From: Marinobacter sp.
GTDB lineage: Bacteria > Pseudomonadota > Gammaproteobacteria > Pseudomonadales > Oleiphilaceae
DNA length: 64,000 bases
Assembly: GCF_014859525.1 (NCBI RefSeq)
Contig: NZ_JACUUB010000006.1
Location: 25,216-89,215, forward strand
Direction of reading: 5' to 3'
The position numbers and the translations under genes were made by a program. The notes under the pieces were generated by a model. It did not search any database, was not told the DNA's origin, and saw only the letters and a list, made by a program, of their open reading frames with translations. This document shows, piece by piece, positions 51,559 to 63,707 of this stretch; positions within the stretch are counted from its first letter, which is position 1; each line of letters opens with the position of its first letter.

Positions 51559-51575
51559 TGCAGTCCGCCCATCGA

Positions 51576-52502
51576 CTACGAGATCGAAGCGAAGACCCGT
51601 GTACAGTTGCGGCCCTGGGCTTTCGCCCGATATAGGGCTTCATCGGCGCGGGCAAGCCATTGGTCCGGTGATTCATCGGTCAGGTGCATGGCAACTCCAC
51701 AACTAGTGGTTGCCGTCAGCGGTGTCTCACCGCCATCAACCCGTATACTTTCCACTGCCAGCCGAATGCGCTCGGCTACGTCTCGTGCTTCTCGCTCGTT
51801 GGTGTGGGGCAGTAATACGGCAAACTCTTCTCCACCAAAACGGTAGACGGTGTCGGAATTGCGAACCGCCTGTTCCAGTTTCTCTGCCGTTTTCGTCAAG
51901 ATATGATCGCCCACAACGTGGCCGTGGTTGTCGTTGATCTGTTTGAAGTGATCGAGATCGCACAGAATAAGGCTCCAGGGCGCGCCGTGGCGGTCGGCTA
52001 ATGCGCCAGCTCGCTCCAGTGCTTCGTACAGCGCCCGTTTGTTGCCAATACCGGTTAGTGAGTCGGTCAGTGCTGCCTGTTCAATGGCAATATACTGGCA
52101 AGCGTTGCGCAATGGGCAAATGGCTGCGGCGAGCATCATTTCCAGGCCGGTTATTTCTTCATCGCTGAACTTGTGTCGCCTATGAAAGGCAAGGGTGCCG
52201 TAATGGGCGCCTTCAAGGGTCAATCGATATTCACAGCGGTGAGGGCCGCCCATGCCGGTTGAGAACACGAAGTCCTGACGTGCAATACGGTGACGGTAAT
52301 TGAGGGCATCAAAAGGGATGGCGGCGGCGATTTCCTCCGCCACAATGCCCAGCTGAGTTTCCAGCGACAGGGTAGTCGATAGCCTCTTCGCCATGCGTGT
52401 AAGCAGATCCGGTGAGCTGCTCCAGTCTTGAAAAGACTGTTTCAGGGCGGCCAGCTGGGCCGGTCGAGTCTTTGAAGGCTGGATAGAAGTCAGGTATTTC
52501 AC
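51576..52502 (-). CDS. Diguanylate cyclase (GAF-like plus GGDEF)
   Basis: A 308-residue cytosolic protein that should make c-di-GMP from GTP. Residues about 35-140 look like a GAF-type sensor, then the GGDEF domain with DLDHFKQINDNHGHVVGD and the active GGEEF at 223-227. The RxxD inhibitory site (RNSD at 214-217, five residues before GGEEF) is present, so product inhibition is expected. No membrane segment. The gene diverges from the GntR regulator; the AT-rich 52503-52778 gap holds no gene. Confidence 0.9.
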   Translation of the reverse strand: MKYLTSIQPSKTRPAQLAALKQSFQDWSSSPDLLTRMAKRLSTTLSLETQLGIVAEEIAAAIPFDALNYRHRIARQDFVFSTGMGGPHRCEYRLTLEGAHYGTLAFHRRHKFSDEEITGLEMMLAAAICPLRNACQYIAIEQAALTDSLTGIGNKRALYEALERAGALADRHGAPWSLILCDLDHFKQINDNHGHVVGDHILTKTAEKLEQAVRNSDTVYRFGGEEFAVLLPHTNEREARDVAERIRLAVESIRVDGGETPLTATTSCGVAMHLTDESPDQWLARADEALYRAKAQGRNCTRVFASIS

Positions 52503-52778
52503 GGCAACTCACTCTATTTCGTGAATAGGATGAAAGCTTCTAAGCATAAGTTGTGCCTACAATAAAAACCTAATAATAATTAGTTAGTTGAATGTCATAT
52601 CTAAAAACAATGTTAACTATTATCTGGCGCTGATGCCGGAAGCGTCATTATTTCGGCAGGGTTTTGCCGTCAAAAAAGACCTGCAATCAAAATGTCAGAC
52701 AAGGGTGGGGCTGACCGGCGGCTGTGATAAACTTCTGCGCTTGATCATGTCCTGTCGTTATAAGTGAGCATCAGGTTT

Positions 52779-53459
52779 ATGAGATTTCAGGCACCGGAAA
52801 GCCTTTCAGAGCAAATAGCGCAGCATATTGGACAACGGATCATCGTACGTGACCTCAAGCCTGGCGAACGCATTCAGGAATTGAAGGTTGCGGGTGATTT
52901 GAACGTGAGCCGCGGCTCCGTCCGAGAAGCCTTGCTGATTCTGGAGCGGCGGCACCTGGTGGAGATTTTTCCTCGCCGTGGCGCGGTTGTCTCCGGGTTG
53001 ACGCCGGATTCTGTTGATGCTCTCTATGACATCTACATAGACCTGCTTTGCATGCTGGGGCGTAAGGTGCTGGAGCGTTGGTCGGGTGAGGAGCTTGGCG
53101 GTGTGATGAGCCAGGTCAAAGAACTTCAGGCCGTGATTGACGCTCTGAATTCTCACGAACCGGATGCTGCCGAGCAAGTGATTGATGCGGGTTTTGGGGT
53201 TATGCGTTATGCCTGTCGGCTGATTGAGAATCCCTTTCTCGAAGAAACCTTGGAAAATTTTCGGCCAGCGATCAGTCGTACCTATTACGTTGCGTTGGAG
53301 CACTTCAGAAGCGAAATTGAAGAAACCGGCACGTTTTTCCGACATTTGGCCGACGCCGCCGTCAAGGGTAACAGCGATCTGCTGCAACGAGTCATTCAGG
53401 AATTCGGTGAACATCAAAGGCAGCAGGTTTTGAGCATTCTCACGGAGGAGTCCGCCTGA
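52779..53459 (+). CDS. GntR-family (FCD) transcription regulator
   Basis: A 226-residue regulator. Residues 5-70 are the GntR winged helix (LSEQIAQHIGQRIIVRDLKPGERI; NVSRGSVREALLILERR), and the C-terminal helical domain is FCD-like, which binds small organic acids in other members. Ligand and targets are unknown. GTG 52764 is an alternative start five codons earlier. It ends one base before the smc ATG, the same place as a GntR gene before smc in Pseudomonas. Confidence 0.88.
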   Translation: MRFQAPESLSEQIAQHIGQRIIVRDLKPGERIQELKVAGDLNVSRGSVREALLILERRHLVEIFPRRGAVVSGLTPDSVDALYDIYIDLLCMLGRKVLERWSGEELGGVMSQVKELQAVIDALNSHEPDAAEQVIDAGFGVMRYACRLIENPFLEETLENFRPAISRTYYVALEHFRSEIEETGTFFRHLADAAVKGNSDLLQRVIQEFGEHQRQQVLSILTEESA

Positions 53460-53460
53460 T

Positions 53461-56400
53461 ATGCGGCTCAAGTCGATCAAGCTGGCCGGTTTCAAATCGT
53501 TTGTAGACCCGACGACGGTGCCGTTTCCATCCAACATGACAGCTGTGGTTGGGCCGAATGGCTGTGGTAAATCCAACATCATCGATGCCGTGCGCTGGGT
53601 GATGGGTGAAAGCTCTGCTAAGTACCTGCGGGGTGAGTCCATGACCGATGTTATCTTTAACGGTTCCAGTGCCCGCAAACCGGTTGGGCAGGCCGTCATT
53701 GAGCTGGTGTTCGATAATACGGATGGTACCGCACCTGGTGAGTTCGTTAAGTTCACTGAGATCTCTGTAAAACGCCGGGTATCCCGGGAAGGCCAGTCCG
53801 AGTATTTTCTGAATGGCGCTAAATGCCGGCGCCGCGACATTACCGACCTGTTTATGGGCACCGGTCTGGGCCCTCGCAGTTATGCCATCATTGAACAGGG
53901 CATGATCTCCCGCCTTATTGAAGCCAAGCCTGAAGAACTCCGGGTGTATATTGAAGAAGCAGCGGGTATTTCCAAATACAAAGAGCGGCGGCGCGAAACT
54001 GAAAGCCGGATCAAACGAACTCGGGAGAACCTCGAGCGACTCACGGACTTGCGAGAAGAGCTGGGCCGACAGTTGCAGCATCTGGAACGACAAGCCGCTT
54101 CAGCAGAGAAGTACAAGGCGTATAAACAAGAAGAGCGGCAAAAAAAAGCAGAACTCACGGTGCTGCGCTGGCAGGGGTTGGATAACGACCTGCAGTCATG
54201 GCGCAGCAAGACTCGCGATACCGAGCTGGAGCTTGAAAAACTGCTGACGGAGCGGGTCAACCTGGAAACGTCGATGGAATCTCTGCGAGAGGATCATCAC
54301 GAGCGCACGGAGCACTTTAACCGTGCCCAGGCCCGATATTACGAAGCGGGTGCGGATATTGCCCGAATTGAACAAAGTCTTGAGCATCAGCGTGAGCGTA
54401 GCCGCCAGACCGCAACCGAGCTCGATCAGGCGATGGCCAATCAGCGTGAACTCAGTCGCGAACTGGAGCTGGACGAAGAAAAGCTGGCCGCCATTCAGGA
54501 CGAGCTTAATATGACGGAGCCAGAGCAGGACGCCCTCGCCGGTCGCGCTGAGGAGTCGGGAGAGCAACTGCAGCAGGCCGAAGATGCGATGAGCAACTGG
54601 CAGCATCGTTGGGAAGCATTTAGCTCACGGTCGGCCGATACTCGACGCCAAGCCGAGTTGGCACAGTCCCGTATCCGCTCTCTGGAAGACGCCACCAGCC
54701 AATTGCATAACCGCCGAAGCAAACTCCTGGATGAGCGAGCATTGCTCGAGGGTCAACTTGACCGTGCCGAGCTGGATGAGCTGCTGGAGCAACAGGAAAC
54801 GCTGGAACTACAGCGTGAAGAAGCCGCCGAGCGAATTCAGTCCGTGCAGGACGAGGTGTACGAATGCCGGCAACAACTGCGAGATGCAGAGCAGAGTGCA
54901 TCAGAGCAGCGCCAGCAGGTTCAGAGTCTGCGGGCTTCCCTGGAATCTCAGCAGGCGCTGCTGGATGAACAGATGGGCGGACAGGACGGTGCCCTGCAGG
55001 CTTGGCTGGGTGAGCATGGCTTGTCCGAAGCGCCAAGGGTGGCGGGCGCACTGAGCATCGAGGATGGTTGGGAATTTGCGATTGAACAAGTCATTGGTCG
55101 ATTCAGTCAGGGGCTTGCGTTACCCGCTCTGGACCATCTCACGGATGTTCTGAAAGAGGCTCCGAAAGGTCTGGCCCTGGTTTCCTGCTCAGCCGTTGCG
55201 AACGAAGACAAGAGCGGGCTGGCGGCCAAAGTCTCCGGTGTGTCGTCGATTGTGCAGTTGCTTGAAGGCATTGATATCGCGGAATCGGTTAGCGACGCCC
55301 TGGATCGAAGGGTTGATCTTGCCGGAGGGCAAAGCCTGATTACCCGTGATGGGGTCTGGGTTGCCCGGGACTGGGTATTGATGCCGGATTCTGATGCCGG
55401 TCAGGTCGGGGTCATTGAGCGGCAGAAGAAAGTCAGTGAGCTGTCAGCGCAGTTGGTTGAGGCAGAAGAACGGCTGGAACAGGCTTCTGCAATACGGGTG
55501 CAGCTTCAGGAAAGATCGGAACGAGCAGAGTCGTCCAGGGAAGAGGCCCAGAACCGCCTGAACGAAGCAGAGAGAGAGCTAGGTATGCTGACCTCACGGG
55601 TCAGCGGTGTAAAGGCTCGCGCCGAGCAGATTGATCAACGCCTGACCAGAATTCGCGACGACATCGAAGAAGTGGCAGCAACCCTCGAAGAGCAGCAGGA
55701 CGAGCTTGAAGGCGTTAAGGAAGAATGGAATCTGGCGCTGGCCTCAACCGAAGACAGCGACGAAGAGAAAGAGCGGCTGTTGCAACAACGGGATACCTTG
55801 AGGGAAAATCTCGATGGGCTACGCCAGCAAGCCCGCCATGATCGGGACCACGCGCATCAACTCCAATTACAGCTGCAAACGCTGCAAAGCCAGCGGGATG
55901 GCCTCAGGCAGACCATTGACCGGATGCAGTTGCAGAAAGAGCGCCTGGAAGAACGGGTAGAGTTGCTACGGGAGTCTCGCGAAAGTGCCGAAGACCCTCT
56001 GGAAGACCTCCAGTTACAACTTGAGGGTTTGCTGGAGCGTCGCCTGGCGGAAGAGGAAAATCTTGCGGCGGCGCGAGATGCGCTGGAGGATACTGACCGG
56101 CAAGTGCGAGAGCGAGAGCAGGGCAGAAGCCGCACGGATCATTTGGTGCAGGACGTTCGTTCACGCCTTGAAACACTGAAAATGGAATCCCAGGCGCTGG
56201 AAATCCGCGCTGGTAACCACATCGAACAGCTTAAAGAGCTCAATGTGAAGCTGCATGATGTGTTGGGCCAGCTGCCGGAAGAAGCCGATGAAAAAGCCTG
56301 GGCGGACGAGCTGGAAAAAATCGGCAACCGCATCCAGCGTCTTGGTGCCATCAATCTGGCCGCCATTGATGAATATCAGGTTCAGAGTGAGCGTAAAAAT

Positions 56401-56955
56401 TACCTGGACGAGCAACACAACGATCTTATAGAAGCCCTGGAAACACTGGACTCGGCCATTCGTAAGATCGACCGGGAAACTCGCCAGCGTTTCAAGGAAA
56501 CGTTTGACCAGGTGAATGGCGGCCTGCAAGCGCTGTTTCCCAAAGTGTTCGGGGGTGGAAATGCCTACCTGGAGCTGACCGGTGAGGATCTTCTGGAAAC
56601 CGGAGTGGCTATCATGGCCCGGCCACCGGGCAAGAAGAACAGCACTATCCACCTGTTGTCCGGTGGCGAGAAAGCATTGACTGCCATTGCGCTGGTGTTC
56701 TCCATCTTCCAGCTTAACCCGGCGCCGTTTTGTATGCTCGACGAAGTGGATGCACCGCTGGACGATGCCAATGTTGGCCGCTACGCGAATATGGTGAAAG
56801 AGATGTCTAAACAGGTACAGTTCATCTACATTACCCACAACAAAATCGCTATGGAGATGGGCGATCAGTTAATGGGTGTAACGATGCATGAGCCAGGTTG
56901 TTCGCGACTGGTGTCTGTAGACGTCGATGAGGCTGCGGCATTAGCTGAGGCCTGA
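53461..56955 (+). CDS. smc: Chromosome condensation ATPase Smc
   Basis: A 1164-residue SMC protein. Residues 31-39 (GPNGCGKSN) are Walker A; the N-terminal head runs to about 165. Two long, Gln/Glu/Arg-rich coiled-coil arms flank a hinge domain at about 510-650. The C-terminal head has the ABC signature LLSGGEKALTAIAL and Walker B FCMLDEVDAPLDDANV. With ScpA and ScpB (49.0-50.5 kb) it forms the bacterial condensin that organises and separates the chromosome. It is the second gene of the GntR-smc unit; zipA follows after 121 bp. Confidence 0.97.
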   Translation: MRLKSIKLAGFKSFVDPTTVPFPSNMTAVVGPNGCGKSNIIDAVRWVMGESSAKYLRGESMTDVIFNGSSARKPVGQAVIELVFDNTDGTAPGEFVKFTEISVKRRVSREGQSEYFLNGAKCRRRDITDLFMGTGLGPRSYAIIEQGMISRLIEAKPEELRVYIEEAAGISKYKERRRETESRIKRTRENLERLTDLREELGRQLQHLERQAASAEKYKAYKQEERQKKAELTVLRWQGLDNDLQSWRSKTRDTELELEKLLTERVNLETSMESLREDHHERTEHFNRAQARYYEAGADIARIEQSLEHQRERSRQTATELDQAMANQRELSRELELDEEKLAAIQDELNMTEPEQDALAGRAEESGEQLQQAEDAMSNWQHRWEAFSSRSADTRRQAELAQSRIRSLEDATSQLHNRRSKLLDERALLEGQLDRAELDELLEQQETLELQREEAAERIQSVQDEVYECRQQLRDAEQSASEQRQQVQSLRASLESQQALLDEQMGGQDGALQAWLGEHGLSEAPRVAGALSIEDGWEFAIEQVIGRFSQGLALPALDHLTDVLKEAPKGLALVSCSAVANEDKSGLAAKVSGVSSIVQLLEGIDIAESVSDALDRRVDLAGGQSLITRDGVWVARDWVLMPDSDAGQVGVIERQKKVSELSAQLVEAEERLEQASAIRVQLQERSERAESSREEAQNRLNEAERELGMLTSRVSGVKARAEQIDQRLTRIRDDIEEVAATLEEQQDELEGVKEEWNLALASTEDSDEEKERLLQQRDTLRENLDGLRQQARHDRDHAHQLQLQLQTLQSQRDGLRQTIDRMQLQKERLEERVELLRESRESAEDPLEDLQLQLEGLLERRLAEEENLAAARDALEDTDRQVREREQGRSRTDHLVQDVRSRLETLKMESQALEIRAGNHIEQLKELNVKLHDVLGQLPEEADEKAWADELEKIGNRIQRLGAINLAAIDEYQVQSERKNYLDEQHNDLIEALETLDSAIRKIDRETRQRFKETFDQVNGGLQALFPKVFGGGNAYLELTGEDLLETGVAIMARPPGKKNSTIHLLSGGEKALTAIALVFSIFQLNPAPFCMLDEVDAPLDDANVGRYANMVKEMSKQVQFIYITHNKIAMEMGDQLMGVTMHEPGCSRLVSVDVDEAAALAEA

Positions 56956-57076
56956 GGCTTGGCGAAATAGCCGCCAACCATGACAATAACGCCATCTCGG
57001 CCCAGTGTGCGTTGTATTCATTACGGGCTTTTCTTAGAGTAGCAACGTTCCAAACTGCAAACAGGACAGCAGCATT

Positions 57077-58114
57077 ATGTCACTTAGGGAATGGTTAATT
57101 GCCATAGGTACCCTGGTTATACTTGGAATCGTAATTGATGGTGTTCGGCGTATGCGCCGGGCCCGCAAGGAGTCCATGGCAATCTCATCGGGTATGGGCG
57201 CGGATGACCTGAAGGATTCGCCGCTCGATGACGACTACAATCCTGAGCTACCTAACGGTGGTGCCCGCACGATTTCCAGGGGAACTCTGGAGGCTCGTGG
57301 TTACTTTACGTCTGATACGTCAGAAGCGTTCGGCAGCTCCGATGATGACGAGGTGGCACCAGAAACTGGCTGGGGAGCTGCTGATGACAGCATAGACGAT
57401 CTTGCGATGAGTGAGCCTCGGGAGTCTCGTGCTGAACCCGATCCTGAACCTTCGCAACCGAAGCCAGCTCAAGAGCCTGCCCCCGTTGTCTCAGCGGACT
57501 CTAGCGCCAGTATCCAGCCTGAGCCTGAGCCTGAGCCCGCAAAACGTGTCGAGCGGCCATCCGTCAAAGCGGCTGTGGACGAGCCGCCGGTAGTGACCTC
57601 TGAAGTGGAAGAGGACACGGCCAAGCGGTCGATCGCGAAGCCCCGCAAAAATCAGCCGCTGGCAGGTGCCAACCGCCCGGAAGCCCGGGAAGTTCTGGTC
57701 ATTAACGTATTGTCTCGCAGTGGGTCGCAGTTTGAGGGTGCTGTTCTTAAAAAATTGTTTGAAGCCTGCGGTCTCGAGTTTGGCGATATGGACATTTATC
57801 ATCGGCATGAGGGAACAGACACCACCACGCCGGTTCAGTTCAGCGTGGCCAGTGCGGTAGAGCCGGGTACGTTCAAGCCCAACGATATGCCAACGCTCAG
57901 TACCCCGGGAATCAGTTTTTTCATGAGCTTGCCCGGCCCTACCAATGCCATGCAGGCCTTCGAATTCATGCTTGAAACAGCGCAATGCGTGGTGCGTAAC
58001 ATGGGCGGGGATCTGAAGGACGAGCGCCGAAGCGTGATGACGCCCCAGACCATTGAGCACTGCCGTCAACGAATCCGCGAGTTCGAACGTAAACAGCGTT
58101 CCCACCGGGTGTAA
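57077..58114 (+). CDS. zipA: Cell division protein ZipA
   Basis: A 345-residue bitopic protein that ties FtsZ filaments to the membrane. N-terminal transmembrane helix (about 4-24; LREWLIAIGTLVILGIVID) followed by basic RRMRRARK, a long Pro/Glu/Asp-rich linker (about 40-205, with PEPEPEPAK repeats), and the FtsZ-binding C-terminal domain from about residue 208 (EVLVINVLSRSGSQFEGAVL). Placed between smc and ligA as in Pseudomonas. Confidence 0.94.
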   Translation: MSLREWLIAIGTLVILGIVIDGVRRMRRARKESMAISSGMGADDLKDSPLDDDYNPELPNGGARTISRGTLEARGYFTSDTSEAFGSSDDDEVAPETGWGAADDSIDDLAMSEPRESRAEPDPEPSQPKPAQEPAPVVSADSSASIQPEPEPEPAKRVERPSVKAAVDEPPVVTSEVEEDTAKRSIAKPRKNQPLAGANRPEAREVLVINVLSRSGSQFEGAVLKKLFEACGLEFGDMDIYHRHEGTDTTTPVQFSVASAVEPGTFKPNDMPTLSTPGISFFMSLPGPTNAMQAFEFMLETAQCVVRNMGGDLKDERRSVMTPQTIEHCRQRIREFERKQRSHRV

Positions 58115-60175
<2,061 letters not shown>

Positions 60176-60488
60176 GTTGTAGATGCCGGCCTCGCCGGCG
60201 AATCTGAGAACTGGTGCGGATTCCCCAGGTTTCAAATTGGCTACCACGACGTTGCTCTGTAACGGTGTGTCCAGGGATACGCTCAAAACTGGCTGATCGG
60301 GAACGATGGGCTTGTGCCAACGGATGTCAATGTCGGGCATGGTGGTCGTTTGTTTATGGCCGGTCACCACAATGGTGAGTTACAGGTAAGAATCCACGAT
60401 CAGACTGGAGCCTTATTGGGAGATCCGGTTCGGGTTGCCACGCTTTCTGGGTCTCTCAATCACGCAGGCAGCGGGCGTCGTGATCATA
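60176..60488. other. Gap between ligA and CBS gene, possible gene remnant
   Basis: No confident gene. On the minus strand a frame from 60370 to 60113 (85 codons; contains PDIDIRWHKPIVPDQPVLSV) reads like plausible protein but overlaps the last 63 bases of ligA antisense, has no ribosome-binding site, and the same frame further upstream carries two stops. It could be the decayed 3' end of a gene or chance. Confidence 0.35.
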
Positions 60489-61121
60489 TCAGACAGCGCC
60501 CTCATGCCGGCCGGCACTGGCGTAGAGTTTCAGGTAGTCGGTACTGGTGACAATACCGGAGGGTTTACCCTGAGCATCGACCACCAGTGCCGCATTGAGC
60601 TGGTGGGCGAGCATAAGCCGCGCCAGCTGGTGCGCGTCGGTTTCCGGTGATGCAGTCAAAAACGCAGGTAACTCAATGTGGGTCAGGGTTTGTGTGATTG
60701 CTGAAGAGTCCTGATCGTGTAACCAACCCAAAAGCCAGCGAAGATCGATCAGCCCGGCAACGTTTTTGTCTGCCGTGATAACCAAGTGATGAATACCATT
60801 GTCTTCCATGCTGGCTAAGGCCTCTGCGACGGATGAGGTTGCCGGTGCAGAATACAATGCGGGTGAGCAGATATCCGATACCGGCAGATATACCCGTTCT
60901 TCACGCCGTTCACCGGCGGCCGCCGCACCATATTCCTGCAACGCACGATAACTGCCGCTGTTTGCTGCCTGCTGGAATTCGCCGTCTGTTGCGTCGCTGT
61001 GGTGAGATGAGATCGCCCCGGATTCCGTCAGCTCGGTTACGTCACCAATTCTGCGGCTGCGGAACGCCTCGGGTAACCGGGTTCCGATGGGGCGTCCTGG
61101 TTCACTAACGTGAATGGACAT
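60489..61121 (-). CDS. CBS-domain pair protein
   Basis: A 210-residue protein with two CBS motifs in its C-terminal two-thirds: PVSDICSPALYSAPATSSV with GIHHLVITADKNVAGLIDLR, and PAFLTASPETDAHQLARLM with ALVVDAQGKPSGIVTSTDYL. Such pairs bind adenosine nucleotides and act as sensors. The first 70 residues are hydrophilic and unrecognised. ATG 61121 is chosen because AAGAGGA lies 6 bases upstream; the frame is open to 61181. It is 112 bp downstream of mnmC on the same strand. No partner domain is attached, so its target is unknown. Confidence 0.85.
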   Translation of the reverse strand: MSIHVSEPGRPIGTRLPEAFRSRRIGDVTELTESGAISSHHSDATDGEFQQAANSGSYRALQEYGAAAAGERREERVYLPVSDICSPALYSAPATSSVAEALASMEDNGIHHLVITADKNVAGLIDLRWLLGWLHDQDSSAITQTLTHIELPAFLTASPETDAHQLARLMLAHQLNAALVVDAQGKPSGIVTSTDYLKLYASAGRHEGAV

Positions 61122-61233
61122 TGCATTTCCTCTTGTGTCTGACATCTGCAATCGCCGAGTGCAGATACACTTATTTAACATTAACGGCTGAACCCAATAA
61201 ACCTGAAGGGTTTGCGTATTACGTTAAGGTAAG

Positions 61234-63105
61234 TTATGCCCGGTACAGGCGTGCCGTTTCGAGTCGTTTTGCCAGCTGCACAGATACGCTTTGCGGCTGG
61301 CCGGTGATCACGTCGGCCAGGTACTCGGCCAGTAGTGGTGCCCAGGCAAGGCCCTTGCTGCCCAGTCCGGTCATCAGGTAGATCCCATCCACCGGTGCGC
61401 CATGTTTGTCGTGCAGTCTCCCGGCGACCGGCTGATAGTCATGAGTGGTGCAGCGAAAGGCCACCCTGGCTTCCAATTGATCCGTCGGCACAGCCGCGCC
61501 GGTGGCAATGGCCGGCAGCATGCTTTGCACCTCGTTCAGATTTTCCTGATTGCTTCGGCCTGTCGGCGTCGGGTTGCTGTCTCTGAGATCAAAGGTGGCA
61601 CCGGTTGTGGCGTTGCCATTGCTGGCCGGGTTCAGGTACCTGTTGCCGCAAATGACCGTTCGGGGCAAATTAAACAGTGGTTCTGGTAATTGGGTGGTCT
61701 GGCCCCGAATGGGCTTCAATCGCAGTTCTCCGGGCACAGGCACCAGTGCGGCGGATTCATGGCCGCCTGCAATCACGATGCGGCTGATTTGTTGGTCCTC
61801 GCTCCGGTTGTTGCGAAGACACCATTGCCCGTTGCAGGGAAAAATGCTGGCAATCTGTTCATCAAACCGCGTTTCGATCAGAGGGTGGTCCGCCAGATTC
61901 TGGCAAGCTTTGGCTGGCGCTAACCAGCCGGAGTTAGGGAACCATAGCCCAGAATGTTCAAGGGCAATGCCGGCAAGTTCTGTCGCTTGTTCAGCTGTTA
62001 CTGGCACCAACAGATCACTGGGGTAAGTATTGCGCTCATTAAATCGACGCTGGCGGTCAGCCTCCTGTGGGCTGGTTGCCAACTGAAGCAGCCCCGTGGG
62101 GTGCCAGAAATCGGACTGACAGGCCCGGTAGTAGCGCTGACTAAAACTGAGCGCGGTGGCCGCGAGTTCTGTTTGAGTGTTGTATTCCACCCCCAGCTTT
62201 ACGTACAAAGCCCCTTGAGGGTTGCCGGATGCCGCAGACCCCGGTTGTGCTGCTCGATCGATCAACAGCACGCGTATGCCACGCTCAGCCAGATTTCGGG
62301 CCAGCAGGGTACCGGCTATGCCGGCGCCGATGATAGCAACGGTCTCGAAATTCTCCGTTGTAACAAGTGGCTTTCCGGCGGTGAACGCCCCGGTGAGCAT
62401 GTCTCGTTTATAGCCAAAGCCTGGCTGCAGGGTTATGTCAAACCCGACGTCTGTGAGGTCGCGTTGTATCTGAGGTACAGACGTAAACGTCGCCAGAGTT
62501 GTGCCGGCTTTGCTGTGCTCGGCGACCTGTTCAAGGGTTTCTTTCAGCCACATTTCTGGATTGTGCGACGGCGAAAACCCGCCGAGGAACCAGGCGTCCG
62601 CGATGAAGGACAGATCGCGCCAGGCATTCAGCGTGTCACCAAAATACAGTGTCAGGCGAACCTTGCCCTTCGCCAAAACCAACCGGTGTGTGCCTTGAAT
62701 CAGTGGCGGATAATGGTCGATCAGTTCTGCAGCCTGGTGTTTTAGCTCAGGCCAGTGCGACAGGGCTCTTTTAAGATCCGGGCGGGTTAGGGGGTATCGT
62801 TCAACAGAGACAAAGTGGAGAATGGCGTCGTCTTCGGCAGGTCTTTGTGCTTGCCACTCTGCCCAGGCAGCCAGAAAGTTCAGGCCGGTACCAAAGCCGC
62901 ACTCGGCGATGACAAAATGGCGGTGGGACGGTAGCTCCCGAAAGCGGTCAGACAGGTGATTTTGGCCGATAAAGACGTAACGTGATTCAGCCAGACCGTT
63001 GTCCCTGTTGAAGTAGACGTCACCAAATCTGGTGGATTCCGGTATCCCATCTCGCCAGATCAGCTCCGCCGGCTCCATCGCCGGCGGCAAGGGTTTGCGT
63101 TGCAT
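61234..63105 (-). CDS. mnmC: Bifunctional tRNA mnm5s2U34 modification enzyme MnmC
   Basis: A 623-residue fusion protein for the last steps of 5-methylaminomethyl-2-thiouridine synthesis in the tRNA wobble position. The N-terminal SAM-dependent methyltransferase (about 1-240) has ECGFGTGLNFLAAW, and DAWFLGGFSPSHNPEMW. The C-terminal FAD oxidoreductase (about 255-600) begins VAIIGAGIAGTLLARNL and ends with GIYLMTGLGSKGLAWAPLL. It starts 5 bp after the peptidyl-prolyl isomerase gene. The enzyme supports decoding of Lys, Glu and Gln codons, and its substrate carries sulfur that ultimately comes from IscS. Confidence 0.95.
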   Translation of the reverse strand: MQRKPLPPAMEPAELIWRDGIPESTRFGDVYFNRDNGLAESRYVFIGQNHLSDRFRELPSHRHFVIAECGFGTGLNFLAAWAEWQAQRPAEDDAILHFVSVERYPLTRPDLKRALSHWPELKHQAAELIDHYPPLIQGTHRLVLAKGKVRLTLYFGDTLNAWRDLSFIADAWFLGGFSPSHNPEMWLKETLEQVAEHSKAGTTLATFTSVPQIQRDLTDVGFDITLQPGFGYKRDMLTGAFTAGKPLVTTENFETVAIIGAGIAGTLLARNLAERGIRVLLIDRAAQPGSAASGNPQGALYVKLGVEYNTQTELAATALSFSQRYYRACQSDFWHPTGLLQLATSPQEADRQRRFNERNTYPSDLLVPVTAEQATELAGIALEHSGLWFPNSGWLAPAKACQNLADHPLIETRFDEQIASIFPCNGQWCLRNNRSEDQQISRIVIAGGHESAALVPVPGELRLKPIRGQTTQLPEPLFNLPRTVICGNRYLNPASNGNATTGATFDLRDSNPTPTGRSNQENLNEVQSMLPAIATGAAVPTDQLEARVAFRCTTHDYQPVAGRLHDKHGAPVDGIYLMTGLGSKGLAWAPLLAEYLADVITGQPQSVSVQLAKRLETARLYRA

Positions 63106-63110
63106 GGGGT

Positions 63111-63707
63111 TCAGTCTTCAGCAGTGACCAGGGTAACCTTTTCAATCGTGATAGGTTGGACCGGCACATCGGCCATGCCCTGGCTGCGGCCTGTCTGAGC
63201 TCCCGCAATTCGGTCGACAACGCCCATGCCATCGGTCACTTTGCCGAACACGGCATAACCGGGCCCGCGCACACCGGCGTTCAGGAAATCGTTTTTCGCC
63301 ACATTAATAAAGAACTGGGAAGTCGCCGAATCCGGTGCGTTGGTGCGAGCCATGGCGATGGTCCCGCGCAGATTCGGCAGCGTAGCGACACCCTCGTTAA
63401 CGATCGGTGCTTTAGTGGGCTTGCGGGCCATGTTTTCATCAAAGCCGCCGCCCTGAATCATGAAGCCAGCAATGACTCGATGAAACACGGTGCCATCGTA
63501 GAAGCCCTCATTAACGTAGGTCAGGAAGTTCTCGACGGTTTTGGGAGCAACATCCGGTCGCAATTGCAACTCGAAGGCGCCTTCAGAGGTGACGATACGA
63601 ACTTTAGGCAACTCGTCAGCCTGCGCTAACGCAGGAAGTAGCCAGGCAGATACAATGGCAAAGAGGACAGATGCCACAATTGATGCGCGTTTTACGGAAT
63701 TTGTCAT
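63111..63707 (-). CDS. Periplasmic peptidyl-prolyl cis-trans isomerase (cyclophilin)
   Basis: A 198-residue cyclophilin with a Sec signal peptide ([25 protein letters not shown], cleavage near residue 30), so it should act in the periplasm, like E. coli PpiA. Core motifs: [29 protein letters not shown], with the catalytic Arg in [22 protein letters not shown], and [17 protein letters not shown]. It is the first gene of the ppi-mnmC-CBS group. Confidence 0.93.
   Translation of the reverse strand: MTNSVKRASIVASVLFAIVSAWLLPALAQADELPKVRIVTSEGAFELQLRPDVAPKTVENFLTYVNEGFYDGTVFHRVIAGFMIQGGGFDENMARKPTKAPIVNEGVATLPNLRGTIAMARTNAPDSATSQFFINVAKNDFLNAGVRGPGYAVFGKVTDGMGVVDRIAGAQTGRSQGMADVPVQPITIEKVTLVTAED

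Noticed and set aside
60314..60550. 78-codon plus-strand frame
   Set aside because: Runs antisense into the CBS gene and shows no family pattern.
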